The notes under the pieces were generated by a model that ran no database searches, was not told where the DNA came from, and was given only the letters and a program-made list of their open reading frames with translations. A stretch of 64,000 nt of DNA, taken from contig NZ_AP012544.1 of assembly GCF_000829055.1 (NCBI RefSeq), forward strand, positions 620,001 to 684,000, given 5' to 3'. Position numbers and translations under genes: made by a program. Positions 39,777 to 47,280 of this stretch are shown here, piece after piece (the stretch's first letter is position 1; every line of letters begins with the position of its first letter). Source of the DNA: Lacticaseibacillus casei DSM 20011 = JCM 1134 = ATCC 393. Its GTDB lineage: Bacteria > Bacillota > Bacilli > Lactobacillales > Lactobacillaceae.

Positions 39777-39955
39777 TTAGCAGATATGTTAAAAATGTCC
39801 TTGCAAAGTTTAACATATATGCTTATACTTGGTTCATCAAGTAATAAAGCAGTAACTTAATAACCCTTTACCGGATGAGTTTTGGAAGACGATCACTGGT
39901 AAAAAAGGATCAGTAGGTTTATTTGCTATGGGTATATTTTAGCATATTTGCTAAA
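39777..39955. promoter_or_regulatory. Lysogeny control region: three operators and rightward promoter
   Basis: Three 16-bp sites fit TTAGCA-N4-TGCTAA: TTAGCAGATATGTTAA (39777-39792), TTAACATATATGCTTA (39810-39825) and the perfect TTAGCATATTTGCTAA (39939-39954). Promoter TTGCAA (39801-39806), 17 nt, TATACT (39824-39829) points right; operator 2 fills its spacer. TTGCAA is self-complementary and may also serve a leftward repressor promoter. Confidence 0.72.
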
Positions 39956-40000
39956 TTGTGCAACTTCTTGATTAATTAATTAAATGTAGGAGGTGAGTAC

Positions 40001-40246
40001 ATGGTAAACGTGCAACTCAATTGGACTGCTAATCGTAATGACTGGAAAGGCTATTTATTACATTTGAATTTGTCACAGCTCGAAATTGCTAAATTTCTCG
40101 GTATCAGTGATCAGGTAATGGCAATTCTGGTTAAGAAGATGACTGACGGCCAGGGATTAACTGCTAATCAAATCGACAAAGACCGTTGGAAGCGAGCTAT
40201 CGAATACGTCAAATATAAGCAGTCACAGCAAAAGGAGGCCGTCTAG
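40001..40246 (+). CDS. Small Cro-like/HTH hypothetical protein
   Basis: 81 residues. It occupies the Cro position, first gene rightward of the operators, with AGGAGGTG upstream. LNLSQLEIAKFLGISDQVMA resembles a helix-turn-helix of XRE type but the rest is atypical. A role in the lytic switch is inferred from position. Confidence 0.65.
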   Translation: MVNVQLNWTANRNDWKGYLLHLNLSQLEIAKFLGISDQVMAILVKKMTDGQGLTANQIDKDRWKRAIEYVKYKQSQQKEAV

Positions 40247-40248
40247 AT

Positions 40249-41019
40249 ATGAACGAACTACAGCATTTTGATTTTAAAGGTCAGCAAGTAAGAACGGTAG
40301 TTGTTGATAATGAACCAATGTTTGTCGGTAAGGACATTGCAGAAGTGCTGGGATATAGTAAGCCAGCTAACGCAGTAAACAAATATGTACCCGACAAATT
40401 CAAAGGGGTCACCAAATTGATGACCCCCGGTGGAAAACAGGATTTCGTTGTTATTGCCGAACCCGGGCTTTATAAATTAGTTTTCAAATCTGATATGCCA
40501 AACGCAGATGAATTTACAGATTGGGTAGCAGAGAAAGTTCTCCCATCAATCCGCAAGCATGGTGCCTACATGACGCCTGAAACGATTGAGAAGGCCATCT
40601 ATAACCCAGACTTCATTATCAATCTGGCAACGCAGCTAAAGGACGAACAAGCCAAAACAGCGGCACTTACGGCTGATAACGAAACAATGAAGCCTAAAGC
40701 GTTGTTTGCAGACGCGGTAGCCACAAGTCACACGACTATCTTAGTTGGTGATCTTGCAAAAGTGCTCAAACAGAACGGCGTTGACATTGGTGCCAAGCGG
40801 TTGTTCGCCTGGCTGCGTGAGCAAGGCTATCTGATCAAACGGATTGGTGCCGACTATAACTCACCGACACAACGCGCGATGGAGCTAGGCTTGTTCGAGG
40901 TCAAGGAAACGGCGATCAGTCACTCGGACGGCCATGTAACAGTTCAGAAGACCCCAAAGGTTACCGGCAAAGGCCAGCAGTATTTTATCAACAAGTTTCT
41001 ACAAAAGGAGGCTGTCTAA
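40249..41019 (+). CDS. Phage antirepressor (BRO-N and KilA-C domains)
   Basis: 256 residues. The N-terminal BRO-N domain (residues 1-110; VVVDNEPMFVGKDIAEVLGY; FVVIAEPGLYKLVFKS; DWVAEKVLPSIRKHG) and C-terminal KilA-C domain (LFADAVATSHTTILVGDLAK; GAKRLFAWLREQGYLI; GKGQQYFINKFL) are joined by a coiled linker. Such proteins counter the CI repressor. It starts 2 nt after the preceding stop, in the same early operon. Confidence 0.92.
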   Translation: MNELQHFDFKGQQVRTVVVDNEPMFVGKDIAEVLGYSKPANAVNKYVPDKFKGVTKLMTPGGKQDFVVIAEPGLYKLVFKSDMPNADEFTDWVAEKVLPSIRKHGAYMTPETIEKAIYNPDFIINLATQLKDEQAKTAALTADNETMKPKALFADAVATSHTTILVGDLAKVLKQNGVDIGAKRLFAWLREQGYLIKRIGADYNSPTQRAMELGLFEVKETAISHSDGHVTVQKTPKVTGKGQQYFINKFLQKEAV

Positions 41020-41154
41020 ATGAACGGACGCACACAGGAAAAACTAGAAAATGCCGTTACAGAATTTGTTGTTGCTCAACTGAAGAACAAAGGAAAAAGC
41101 CCCGAGATGGTGGCAGCCATCGCGGAGCTCATCGGATCACTTAGCAAGAACTAA
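41020..41154 (+). CDS. Small hypothetical phage protein, 44 aa
   Basis: Encodes MNGRTQEKLENAVTEFVVAQ followed by a helical remainder ending GSLSKN. ACAAAAGGAGGCTG upstream is a good ribosome site. Its end overlaps the convergent small gene on the minus strand. Function unknown. Confidence 0.65.
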   Translation: MNGRTQEKLENAVTEFVVAQLKNKGKSPEMVAAIAELIGSLSKN

Positions 41155-41349
41155 ATACAGTATATCGGCGCCATTAGCTTGGAGCGAATCAGCATGGCCA
41201 ACAAATGAATAGGTAATTTTATTTTCCAAGTAAATATTGGAAAAGTCTTCAGCTTTAACAACACTTTTATCCATTCCTAGGCAAACCACTGATTCAAAGT
41301 CTGGGATTTCTTCCGTGTTGCCATCGCGGAAATGAACAGTTAGATCCAT
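41137..41349 (-). CDS. Small antisense-strand phage gene, 70 aa
   Basis: The only minus-strand gene in the rightward operon. Consensus ribosome site AAAGGAGGTGATTGAT directly before the ATG makes it credible. The product (MDLTVHFRDGNTEEIPDFES; KAEDFSNIYLENKITYSFVG) is acidic, beta-rich and unrecognised. It overlaps the preceding gene tail-to-tail by 18 nt. Confidence 0.7.
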   Translation of the reverse strand: MDLTVHFRDGNTEEIPDFESVVCLGMDKSVVKAEDFSNIYLENKITYSFVGHADSLQANGADILYLVLAK

Positions 41350-41414
41350 ATCAATCACCTCCTTTCGGGTTTCATTATCCGTCAGGAGGCGATCACAGGA
41401 AAGGAGGAAATGCC

Positions 41415-41705
41415 ATGCCGCTAACAAAATTAGATATTCGGCCTATCACGCCTCCAGAAAATTGGCGTATGGATCTTGGCGGTAAGACTTGGACCATCAC
41501 CGATGTTGCCAAAGAGCTACATCGCAAAGTCGATTATGTCAAAGACAACGTGATAAAGCCGAATCGATTGCAACTTGATGCTGAGCACGGAGGTCCTGTG
41601 CGCTGGTCAAAAGGACATGGCAGCCCGTATTTAATCAAAGCACGTGAAATGAGTTACTGGATAGACAAAAACTGGCAGCAGATTCAGAAGGGAGGATGGA
41701 GCTGA
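41415..41705 (+). CDS. DUF771 family phage protein
   Basis: 96 residues, DUF771-like (KTWTITDVAKELHRKVDYVK; a helix-turn-helix-like N-terminal half; MSYWIDKNW near the end). Common in the early region of lactobacillar and staphylococcal phages; probably DNA-binding. AAAGGAGGAA upstream. Confidence 0.75.
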   Translation: MPLTKLDIRPITPPENWRMDLGGKTWTITDVAKELHRKVDYVKDNVIKPNRLQLDAEHGGPVRWSKGHGSPYLIKAREMSYWIDKNWQQIQKGGWS

Positions 41706-41833
41706 TGCTACAAACGGTATTGTATGTTTTGCTCACGCCAACTGCACCGATATGGCGTTACCTGCTATTGGTAGTGACAGGCGTCATCATCGGCACAACG
41801 ATCGCAAAGGGATGGAGGCAGTGGATTGAATGA
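41705..41833 (+). CDS. Small membrane peptide, 42 aa
   Basis: One membrane helix (WRYLLLVVTGVIIGTTIA) with a short C-terminal basic tail. Overlaps the stop of the preceding gene by 1 nt (ATG at TGATG). Function unknown. Confidence 0.6.
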   Translation: MLQTVLYVLLTPTAPIWRYLLLVVTGVIIGTTIAKGWRQWIE

Positions 41834-41978
41834 AGCAGAACGTACCATTGGTGATTTGCTGAAAGATCACAACAAATTGACGTTAGACATCATTCGCGGC
41901 AACCACACACCAATTGCAAAGATGTTGCTTGCCGAGAATAAGAAGTTGCGTGCACGACTAGCAAAACTAAGGGGATGA
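41826..41978 (+). CDS. Small hypothetical phage protein, 50 aa
   Basis: TTG start with GGATGGAGGC upstream; overlaps the previous gene by 8 nt. Helical, charged (LLKDHNKLTLDIIRGN; LLAENKKLRARLAKLRG), possibly a short coiled coil. Unrecognised. Confidence 0.6.
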   Translation: MNEAERTIGDLLKDHNKLTLDIIRGNHTPIAKMLLAENKKLRARLAKLRG

Positions 41979-41982
41979 CGTG

Positions 41983-42186
41983 ATGACCAATGAGGAATAC
42001 GAACGAATTCTAGCCGAAGCGAACCGCCAGATCGCGGCATATCGCAAGGTTGCCACTGACTATAGGCCCGACAATACTGATTTCCACCAAACGTATGCGA
42101 TGGGTCAAGAAGATGGGGCACACGCAATCCTATTCATTATCAAACAAGCCATGAAAAAAGCCGCTGGCCCGCACGCCAACGACTGA
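41983..42186 (+). CDS. Hypothetical phage protein, 67 aa
   Basis: Soluble helical protein (MTNEEYERILAEANRQIAAY; GQEDGAHAILFIIKQAMKKA). ATG 41983 preferred to the adjacent GTG 41980; AAGGGG upstream. Unrecognised. Confidence 0.65.
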   Translation: MTNEEYERILAEANRQIAAYRKVATDYRPDNTDFHQTYAMGQEDGAHAILFIIKQAMKKAAGPHAND

Positions 42187-42204
42187 TAGAAAGGAAAATA
42201 TTAT

Positions 42205-42690
42205 ATGTCAGTATTATACGACTTAACAGACAAATTGACCAGTTTGCAACGAATGGCAGAAAGTGGCAACGCTGATCCACAAGCGATTGCTGACACGATG
42301 GAAATGGTTGATGGTGACTTTGAAGACAAGGCAGTCGGCTATGTCAAGGTTTACAGATCAATTGAAGCAGACGTCAAAGAAATCGACGCTGAAATCAGGC
42401 GTTTGCAAGAACGAAAGACAAGTGCCAAGAAAAACGCTGCGACAATCAAATCACGATTGGCGCAAGCGATGGTTGAAACTGGTCGTGAACACATTCATAC
42501 ACCACTGTTCAGCATTTACACACGCAGAACAATGAGCGTGGAAGCACCAGAAGACCCGAATAAGTTGCCACCAGAGTTCATTAAGACAACGTTGATGGTC
42601 AACAAAGCTGACTTGAAGAAAGCACTACAAGCTGGCCGCGAGGTACCAAACGCGCGACTGGTTGAGAACATCGGACTGGGGGTGCGGTAG
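42205..42690 (+). CDS. Siphovirus Gp157 family protein
   Basis: 161 residues matching the Gp157 family: N-terminal LYDLTDKLTSLQRM, a long coiled coil (VKEIDAEIRRLQERKTSAKK) and the C-terminal pattern IKTTLMVNKADLKKALQAG plus EVPNARLVENIGLGVR. Gp157-type proteins were linked to phage resistance/replication in streptococcal phages; the mechanism is unknown. It heads the recombination/replication module. Confidence 0.85.
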   Translation: MSVLYDLTDKLTSLQRMAESGNADPQAIADTMEMVDGDFEDKAVGYVKVYRSIEADVKEIDAEIRRLQERKTSAKKNAATIKSRLAQAMVETGREHIHTPLFSIYTRRTMSVEAPEDPNKLPPEFIKTTLMVNKADLKKALQAGREVPNARLVENIGLGVR

Positions 42691-43221
42691 ATGATGGTTG
42701 ATAAAGAGACTTGGCTGGATGTTGACGGATATGAAGGCTTATATAAGGTTAGTAGCCTTGGAAACGTATCGACCACAAGGCGCCAAGGAACAACGGGAAA
42801 ACCATTGAAACCAATTCTTGAGAACACCGGTTATTTTAGTGTTCGTCTGTGCAAATATGGACACACTAAAAAATACTATGTACATCGATTAGTCGCTGCC
42901 GCTTTTCTTGGATTCTATCCATTAATGCAAGTCAATCACAAGAATGAAGTCAGAAATGACAATCGTATTTCCAACTTAGAATGGGTGACACCTAAAAATA
43001 ATTGCAATTATGGCAACCACAACTCACGAATGGCAGCAACTAATCGGGGCGGTAAAAAATGGGTTATTCAATATGATTTAAAAGGAAACAAAATTAATTG
43101 TTACAAAATTTTACATGATGCAGCACTCGCTGTTGGTGGGAATGCAATCAACATCAGCCGAGCGGCACGAGGGACTAGAAACCGGAAAACAGCATATGGA
43201 TATGTCTGGAGGTATGAATAA
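42691..43221 (+). CDS. HNH homing-type endonuclease (NUMOD4-HNH)
   Basis: 176 residues. NUMOD4 at the N-terminus (WLDVDGYEGLYKVSSLGNV), HNH core (YYVHRLVAAAFLG; VNHKNEVRNDNRISNLEWVT) and a C-terminal NUMOD1-like DNA-binding region (AALAVGGNAINISRAARGTR). Free-standing and squeezed between Gp157 and the ATPase gene (abuts both), which suggests insertion of a selfish endonuclease. One of three such genes in this prophage. Confidence 0.88.
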   Translation: MMVDKETWLDVDGYEGLYKVSSLGNVSTTRRQGTTGKPLKPILENTGYFSVRLCKYGHTKKYYVHRLVAAAFLGFYPLMQVNHKNEVRNDNRISNLEWVTPKNNCNYGNHNSRMAATNRGGKKWVIQYDLKGNKINCYKILHDAALAVGGNAINISRAARGTRNRKTAYGYVWRYE

Positions 43222-43958
43222 TGGCAATTGTAAATGGCAAAAAATTGCATCGTTCAAAAAATTGGAAAGTATTGATTTACGGGAAGCCAGGGGTTGGAAA
43301 AACCAGCGCTGCAAGAGAACTGAGCGGTAAAACGCTTTTGCTGTCACTAGATAATAGCCATCGTGTTCTTGCTGACTTTGACATTGATGTATGGAAAGAT
43401 CCAACGCTAGATCCAGATGACGAATCAGCAATGTTTGACCGCATTCATCCCAATGAATCACTAACACGTTTTTTAGAAGAGCATGGAACAAACAAGAATG
43501 ATTACACGAATTTTGTTATAGACAATGTCTCTTCCCTTGAAAAAGACTGGTTTGTTGAGCAAGGACGCAAAAGCCATAACAAAATTAGCAATGAGATTCA
43601 GGACTATGGGATGTGGAGCAACTATTTTTCTAGAATTATGACAACGATATTACTCATTCCAAATGTTAACGTACTAGTAACTGCTTGGGAGAACACACGA
43701 GATGTTACGAGCGAAACTGGACAATCGTTCAGCCAGTATGCACCAGCAATTCGTGACAGCGTACGTGACGGACTATTAGGCCTGACGGACGTTGTAGGAC
43801 GCGTTGTAGTCAATCCCAAGACTGATGGACGTGGCGTCATTCTTGAGGGAACTGATGCAATCTTTGCTAAAAACAGACTAGACAATCGGAAACTGGTGCC
43901 AATTAATGAGCTGTTCAATTTTGGAAATCAGGAAAAGCAAAGCAAACAGGAGGACTAA
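43221..43958 (+). CDS. Phage P-loop ATPase, Sak4/AAA_24-like recombination protein
   Basis: 245 residues with Walker A YGKPGVGKTSAA and Walker B NFVIDNVSSLEKDW; RecA-like core. With the DUF669 protein that follows it forms the standard Sak4-type single-strand annealing/recombination pair of Firmicute phages. Starts 1 nt overlapping the HNH stop. Sak4 assignment is by context and motif. Confidence 0.82.
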   Translation: MAIVNGKKLHRSKNWKVLIYGKPGVGKTSAARELSGKTLLLSLDNSHRVLADFDIDVWKDPTLDPDDESAMFDRIHPNESLTRFLEEHGTNKNDYTNFVIDNVSSLEKDWFVEQGRKSHNKISNEIQDYGMWSNYFSRIMTTILLIPNVNVLVTAWENTRDVTSETGQSFSQYAPAIRDSVRDGLLGLTDVVGRVVVNPKTDGRGVILEGTDAIFAKNRLDNRKLVPINELFNFGNQEKQSKQED

Positions 43959-43961
43959 AGC

Positions 43962-44519
43962 ATGGGAATCAAAATGGACTATTCAAAAGCAGCAGAAGGA
44001 AACGGCGACATTCAGAACGGTGTATATGAATGTGTTATTAACCGTTTCGGATTTGACAACTACAAAGATCGTGAGTTCATCAAGTTCGACCTAATCGTAC
44101 GCAATGACGTTCCACAGAAATATCAGAACAAGCATATCTTCGACAACCAGTATCCGAAAAAGGACACCGGAGAGTATGCAATGAGTTACCTGTTCATGAT
44201 TGGCAAAAATGCTGGCATTCCAGATCACAAAGAATGGAATGATCTTGCCTCAATGCTTCGTGACTTTGCTGGACACGCTGTTAAAGTAACCGTCAAAAAC
44301 GAAGAGTACAACGGTAAAACCTATCCGCATATCAAGAAGTGGGAGCCAACAGCCTTTCCGCAGATTCAGCATCGTTGGAAAGACAGCAAAGATGCGTCTT
44401 CTTCAAATTATAATCCATCTTTCGGCACACCGGCACAAGCGAGCCAAGCCAATACGGCCGATCCATTTGCCAATAGCGGTCAGCCAATCGATGTTAGCGA
44501 TGATGATCTTCCATTCTGA
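43962..44519 (+). CDS. DUF669 protein, SSB-like
   Basis: 185 residues. DUF669 domain (GVYECVINRFGFDNYKDREF; FIKFDLIVRNDV; GHAVKVTVKNEEYNGK) followed by a disordered Gln/Ser/Ala-rich linker and the acidic tip DVSDDDLPF. The DDDLPF end copies the tip of bacterial SSB used to recruit partner proteins, so this is likely the phage ssDNA-binding protein acting with the Sak4-like ATPase. Confidence 0.85.
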   Translation: MGIKMDYSKAAEGNGDIQNGVYECVINRFGFDNYKDREFIKFDLIVRNDVPQKYQNKHIFDNQYPKKDTGEYAMSYLFMIGKNAGIPDHKEWNDLASMLRDFAGHAVKVTVKNEEYNGKTYPHIKKWEPTAFPQIQHRWKDSKDASSSNYNPSFGTPAQASQANTADPFANSGQPIDVSDDDLPF

Positions 44520-44533
44520 TTTGAGGTGATCAC

Positions 44534-45331
44534 ATGGCAGACGGAGGCTGGATAAAAGTATACCGAAAAATACGCCAGTCCTTCGTATGGACTGACGCGA
44601 ATCAGTTGAAGCTTTGGTTGCTTATTTTGATGAAAGCATCTCATGAGGGTAACCGGTTTTTGTTCAATGGTCAGCAGGTGGACGTGTCCAGCGGACAATT
44701 CGTCACGGGGCGCGACGCACTGGCATTTGAGTTCAACGAAGGTGTTAAGCGTGACCATCGGATTGTTGCAAGAACGTTATGGAGATGGATAAAGCAATTT
44801 GAAAAAGAGCAAATGTTGTCCATCAAATCAACCCCGCAATACAGCGTCATTACAGTGATTGAGTGGTCAACATATCAAGACGGTGACCATCAAGTGTCCA
44901 TCGACCGTCCATCAAGTGTCCATCACTTGTCCACAATCAAGAATGCTAAGAATGCTAAGAATGCAAAGAAAGAAGATAGTCAGCAATCACGCAAGCGTGA
45001 ATATGCTGACGACTCTCCTGAAATGATTGAAGCTGTCTATCTCTGGAAAAAGATCAAAGGCAACAACCCTGAGCATAGAAAACCAAACTTGCAGTCTTGG
45101 GCTGATGACATTAGAAAGATGCACGAGTTGGATCATCGACCATTCGATAAGATTCATAAAATGATTGACTGGTGTCAGTTCGATTCATTCTGGCAAACAA
45201 ACATTCTAAGCGCATCAAAGCTGAGATCGAAGTACGACACCATGGCAGCTCAAGCAAATCGCAAGTTTTCATCTGGCAGACGGATAGAGCACACGGAAAC
45301 AAAGGAGAACTGGGGATATGGAGTCGACTAA
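44534..45331 (+). CDS. Replication protein / replisome organiser (DnaD-like)
   Basis: 265 residues. N-terminal winged-helix type domain (GGWIKVYRKIRQSFVWTD; ARTLWRWIKQFEKEQML), a middle linker coded by the iterons at 44887-44929 with the repeat NAKNAKNAKK, and a C-terminal DnaD/DnaB2-like helical domain (EAVYLWKKIKGNNPEH; FDSFWQTNILSASKLRSKYD). It would bind the origin inside its own gene and recruit the helicase loader encoded next. Confidence 0.85.
   Translation: MADGGWIKVYRKIRQSFVWTDANQLKLWLLILMKASHEGNRFLFNGQQVDVSSGQFVTGRDALAFEFNEGVKRDHRIVARTLWRWIKQFEKEQMLSIKSTPQYSVITVIEWSTYQDGDHQVSIDRPSSVHHLSTIKNAKNAKNAKKEDSQQSRKREYADDSPEMIEAVYLWKKIKGNNPEHRKPNLQSWADDIRKMHELDHRPFDKIHKMIDWCQFDSFWQTNILSASKLRSKYDTMAAQANRKFSSGRRIEHTETKENWGYGVD
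44887..44929 (+). promoter_or_regulatory. Candidate phage replication origin (iterons inside the replication gene)
   Basis: CCATCAAGTGTCCATC occurs twice exactly (44887-44902, 44909-44924; period 22 bp = two helical turns), and the second copy runs into an inverted repeat CAAGTG-TCCAT-CACTTG (44913-44929). An A-rich stretch follows at 44933-44975. Such iterons in the linker-coding part mark origins in many Firmicute phages. Confidence 0.6.
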
Positions 45332-46100
45332 AGGACTATTCACACATGCGGACGTGCAAAGAATCATTGAGAAGCGTGGGATTGACGTTAATACGCTGCC
45401 AACTCAGGCCGAGATCGAGCACCGCTTCTACGAACGCTCTATGGCCACTCTGAACCGTAAAAAGGCACGCGCCATTTATCGCTACTCAGTCTTCCCCGGA
45501 AACGTTCCGGCTAAGTTTACGTTCGAAAAATGGCAGCCTGAAATGCAGACGGATTTGCAGAAATCAAGAGATCTGGGAAATAGGGCATACAAGTTGGCAA
45601 AACAAATGCAAAAAACGCCTGAAACCGTGATTTTATTTGGCCCTCGTGGAACAGGAAAGACATCACTTGCTTTGGCGATGCTGACGAGCATACGAGATGA
45701 AGGCCAGTCAGGGCTGTTTATTTCAACAGCAGAGCTGAGTAACCTAATGAGCTTGCAATATGATGCACCAGACGTTCGCAAGCGTTTGGCAGGCATTGAG
45801 CGGGCAATGAAAGAGGCTGACGTGCTGTTGTTGGACGACTTCGGGACAGAAGGCGGCATGAAACTCGACATCAAGCCGGTTAGACGCGACATGCAAGAGC
45901 TGATGTATCGTGTTGCGAATGCCCGTCTTGATTTTGAGAGCAACAGTCCTCGTCTATCAACAATTGTCACAACGAACAACGAGATGAGCGAGCTTGAGCA
46001 CATGTACAACAGCAAACTCATCAGTCGAATTATTCCAAAATCAAAAGACTGCACATTAAATTTTGAAAAGCTAACCGACGTAAGGGGGAAAAGATCGTGA
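45318..46100 (+). CDS. DnaC-like helicase loader ATPase
   Basis: 260 residues. Walker A GPRGTGKTSLA, Walker B VLLLDDFG, sensor I TIVTTNNE, and SRII-type C-terminal arginines (LISRIIPKSKDC). The N-terminal ~95 residues would contact the helicase. Overlaps the replication protein gene by 14 nt. Confidence 0.9.
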   Translation: MESTKGLFTHADVQRIIEKRGIDVNTLPTQAEIEHRFYERSMATLNRKKARAIYRYSVFPGNVPAKFTFEKWQPEMQTDLQKSRDLGNRAYKLAKQMQKTPETVILFGPRGTGKTSLALAMLTSIRDEGQSGLFISTAELSNLMSLQYDAPDVRKRLAGIERAMKEADVLLLDDFGTEGGMKLDIKPVRRDMQELMYRVANARLDFESNSPRLSTIVTTNNEMSELEHMYNSKLISRIIPKSKDCTLNFEKLTDVRGKRS

Positions 46101-46429
46101 CAGCAGAAGAAATGACGAATAGATATTTGCAACGCTTGGATAAGCGACTGTGGGCCTACGGAATGTCCTTGAATCAAACAGTAGCGGACATCGAACGTGA
46201 TTATGACAGTGGTTGCCTAAACGTTACTGAAGCACAGTGGCAAGACATTGTCGTTCTTGTTGAGAGCATTGTTCAGGCAAATACACGCATGATTCATGAA
46301 GCGTCAGATAGCATATATGCTGATGGCGAAGTTTCGGAAAGCTTGCTTAAACTGCTTGAGCTTGCCAATCACTTCGCAACACTGGACTTCTCAGAAACGT
46401 CATTAATCAAGCAGGGGGCAGAATTATGA
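46097..46429 (+). CDS. Hypothetical phage protein, 110 aa
   Basis: GTG start overlapping the previous stop. Predicted all-helical acidic protein (LRLWAYGMSLNQTV-like N-terminus; VVLVESIVQANTRMIHEASD). Not recognised; it lies between the loader and nuclease genes. Confidence 0.65.
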   Translation: MTAEEMTNRYLQRLDKRLWAYGMSLNQTVADIERDYDSGCLNVTEAQWQDIVVLVESIVQANTRMIHEASDSIYADGEVSESLLKLLELANHFATLDFSETSLIKQGAEL

Positions 46430-46875
46430 CACAAGTAACAGTGCGTTTATACAAGCAGGGCGACAAAGTGTGGTGCGACTTCAAGGCTGAATTGCGAAAG
46501 CGATACGAAAACGCAGTTAAGCTAGATATCTCAAAAAGCGAAGCATTCTCAAAAATTGAGAAGCAAGAGTTCAATAACCTGATCGTTGTATCCAAACGCG
46601 CGATTGTTGATAAACGTGCGGTATCTGGTATTGATGACAGTGACATTTTGAAGACCTCAGTCAACAACGGCCTTAAAAAGATTTCAAAAAAGCGAAAAGA
46701 AGCCCGTGCCAAATACGCGCGCGGAATTGCAGAAGCGGCCTCACAATGCGACACACTGACTGACGTTGCAAAACGGATTGGAAAGTCAACAACGTTCGTG
46801 AAGCGAGTTGCAAGCGAGTTTGAGATCAAGTTGCCCCGCCGCAACAACGGCCATGAAGAGATCGTGAGTCGTTAG
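46426..46875 (+). CDS. Hypothetical DNA-binding phage protein, 149 aa
   Basis: Basic protein; C-terminal half is a helix-turn-helix (LTDVAKRIGKSTTFVKRVAS). Its N-terminal half resembles no family I know. Overlaps its neighbour by 4 nt. Possibly a regulator of the early operon. Confidence 0.65.
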   Translation: MTQVTVRLYKQGDKVWCDFKAELRKRYENAVKLDISKSEAFSKIEKQEFNNLIVVSKRAIVDKRAVSGIDDSDILKTSVNNGLKKISKKRKEARAKYARGIAEAASQCDTLTDVAKRIGKSTTFVKRVASEFEIKLPRRNNGHEEIVSR

Positions 46876-46877
46876 CC

Positions 46878-47261
46878 ATGGTTATCCGCAAGAGACGCAG
46901 AGGCAAGTACAATGCGCAGCCAGTCGTAATTGATGGCATTCGATTTGCAAGCAAAGCAGAAGGCGCCTACTACATGCTGATACGCAACAATCCACAGAAA
47001 ATTACAATGCAGGAACATTTCGAGATTATTTCGGCATTCACGATAAATGGAAAGCGATATTCAGCACGAAGATACACTCCAGATTTCTGCTTTTATAAAA
47101 ATGGCAAGCTAACGAAAGTGGTAGACGTCAAAGGTGGGAATGCCACACTGACGCGTGATTCTAAGCAGAAAATGTTGCTGTTCATGATCAGGTACAAGAT
47201 ACCAATCACGATTGCTAGATATGACTATCAAACAGGGCTATTCACGGAAGAACAACTTTAA
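46878..47261 (+). CDS. DUF1064 nuclease (PD-(D/E)XK type)
   Basis: 127 residues. SKAEGAYYMLI supplies the first acidic residue, YTPDFCFYKNGK the Asp, and KVVDVKGG the (D)xK motif of a VRR-NUC/PD-(D/E)XK fold. DUF1064 proteins are phage nucleases, likely Holliday-junction or branch processing, found next to replication genes. Confidence 0.8.
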   Translation: MVIRKRRRGKYNAQPVVIDGIRFASKAEGAYYMLIRNNPQKITMQEHFEIISAFTINGKRYSARRYTPDFCFYKNGKLTKVVDVKGGNATLTRDSKQKMLLFMIRYKIPITIARYDYQTGLFTEEQL

Positions 47262-47280
47262 AAACTAAGGAGAAAAAATC

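Noticed and set aside
45482..46177. 231-codon open frame on the minus strand
   Set aside because: Antisense to the DnaC-like loader with Walker motifs; no ribosome site.
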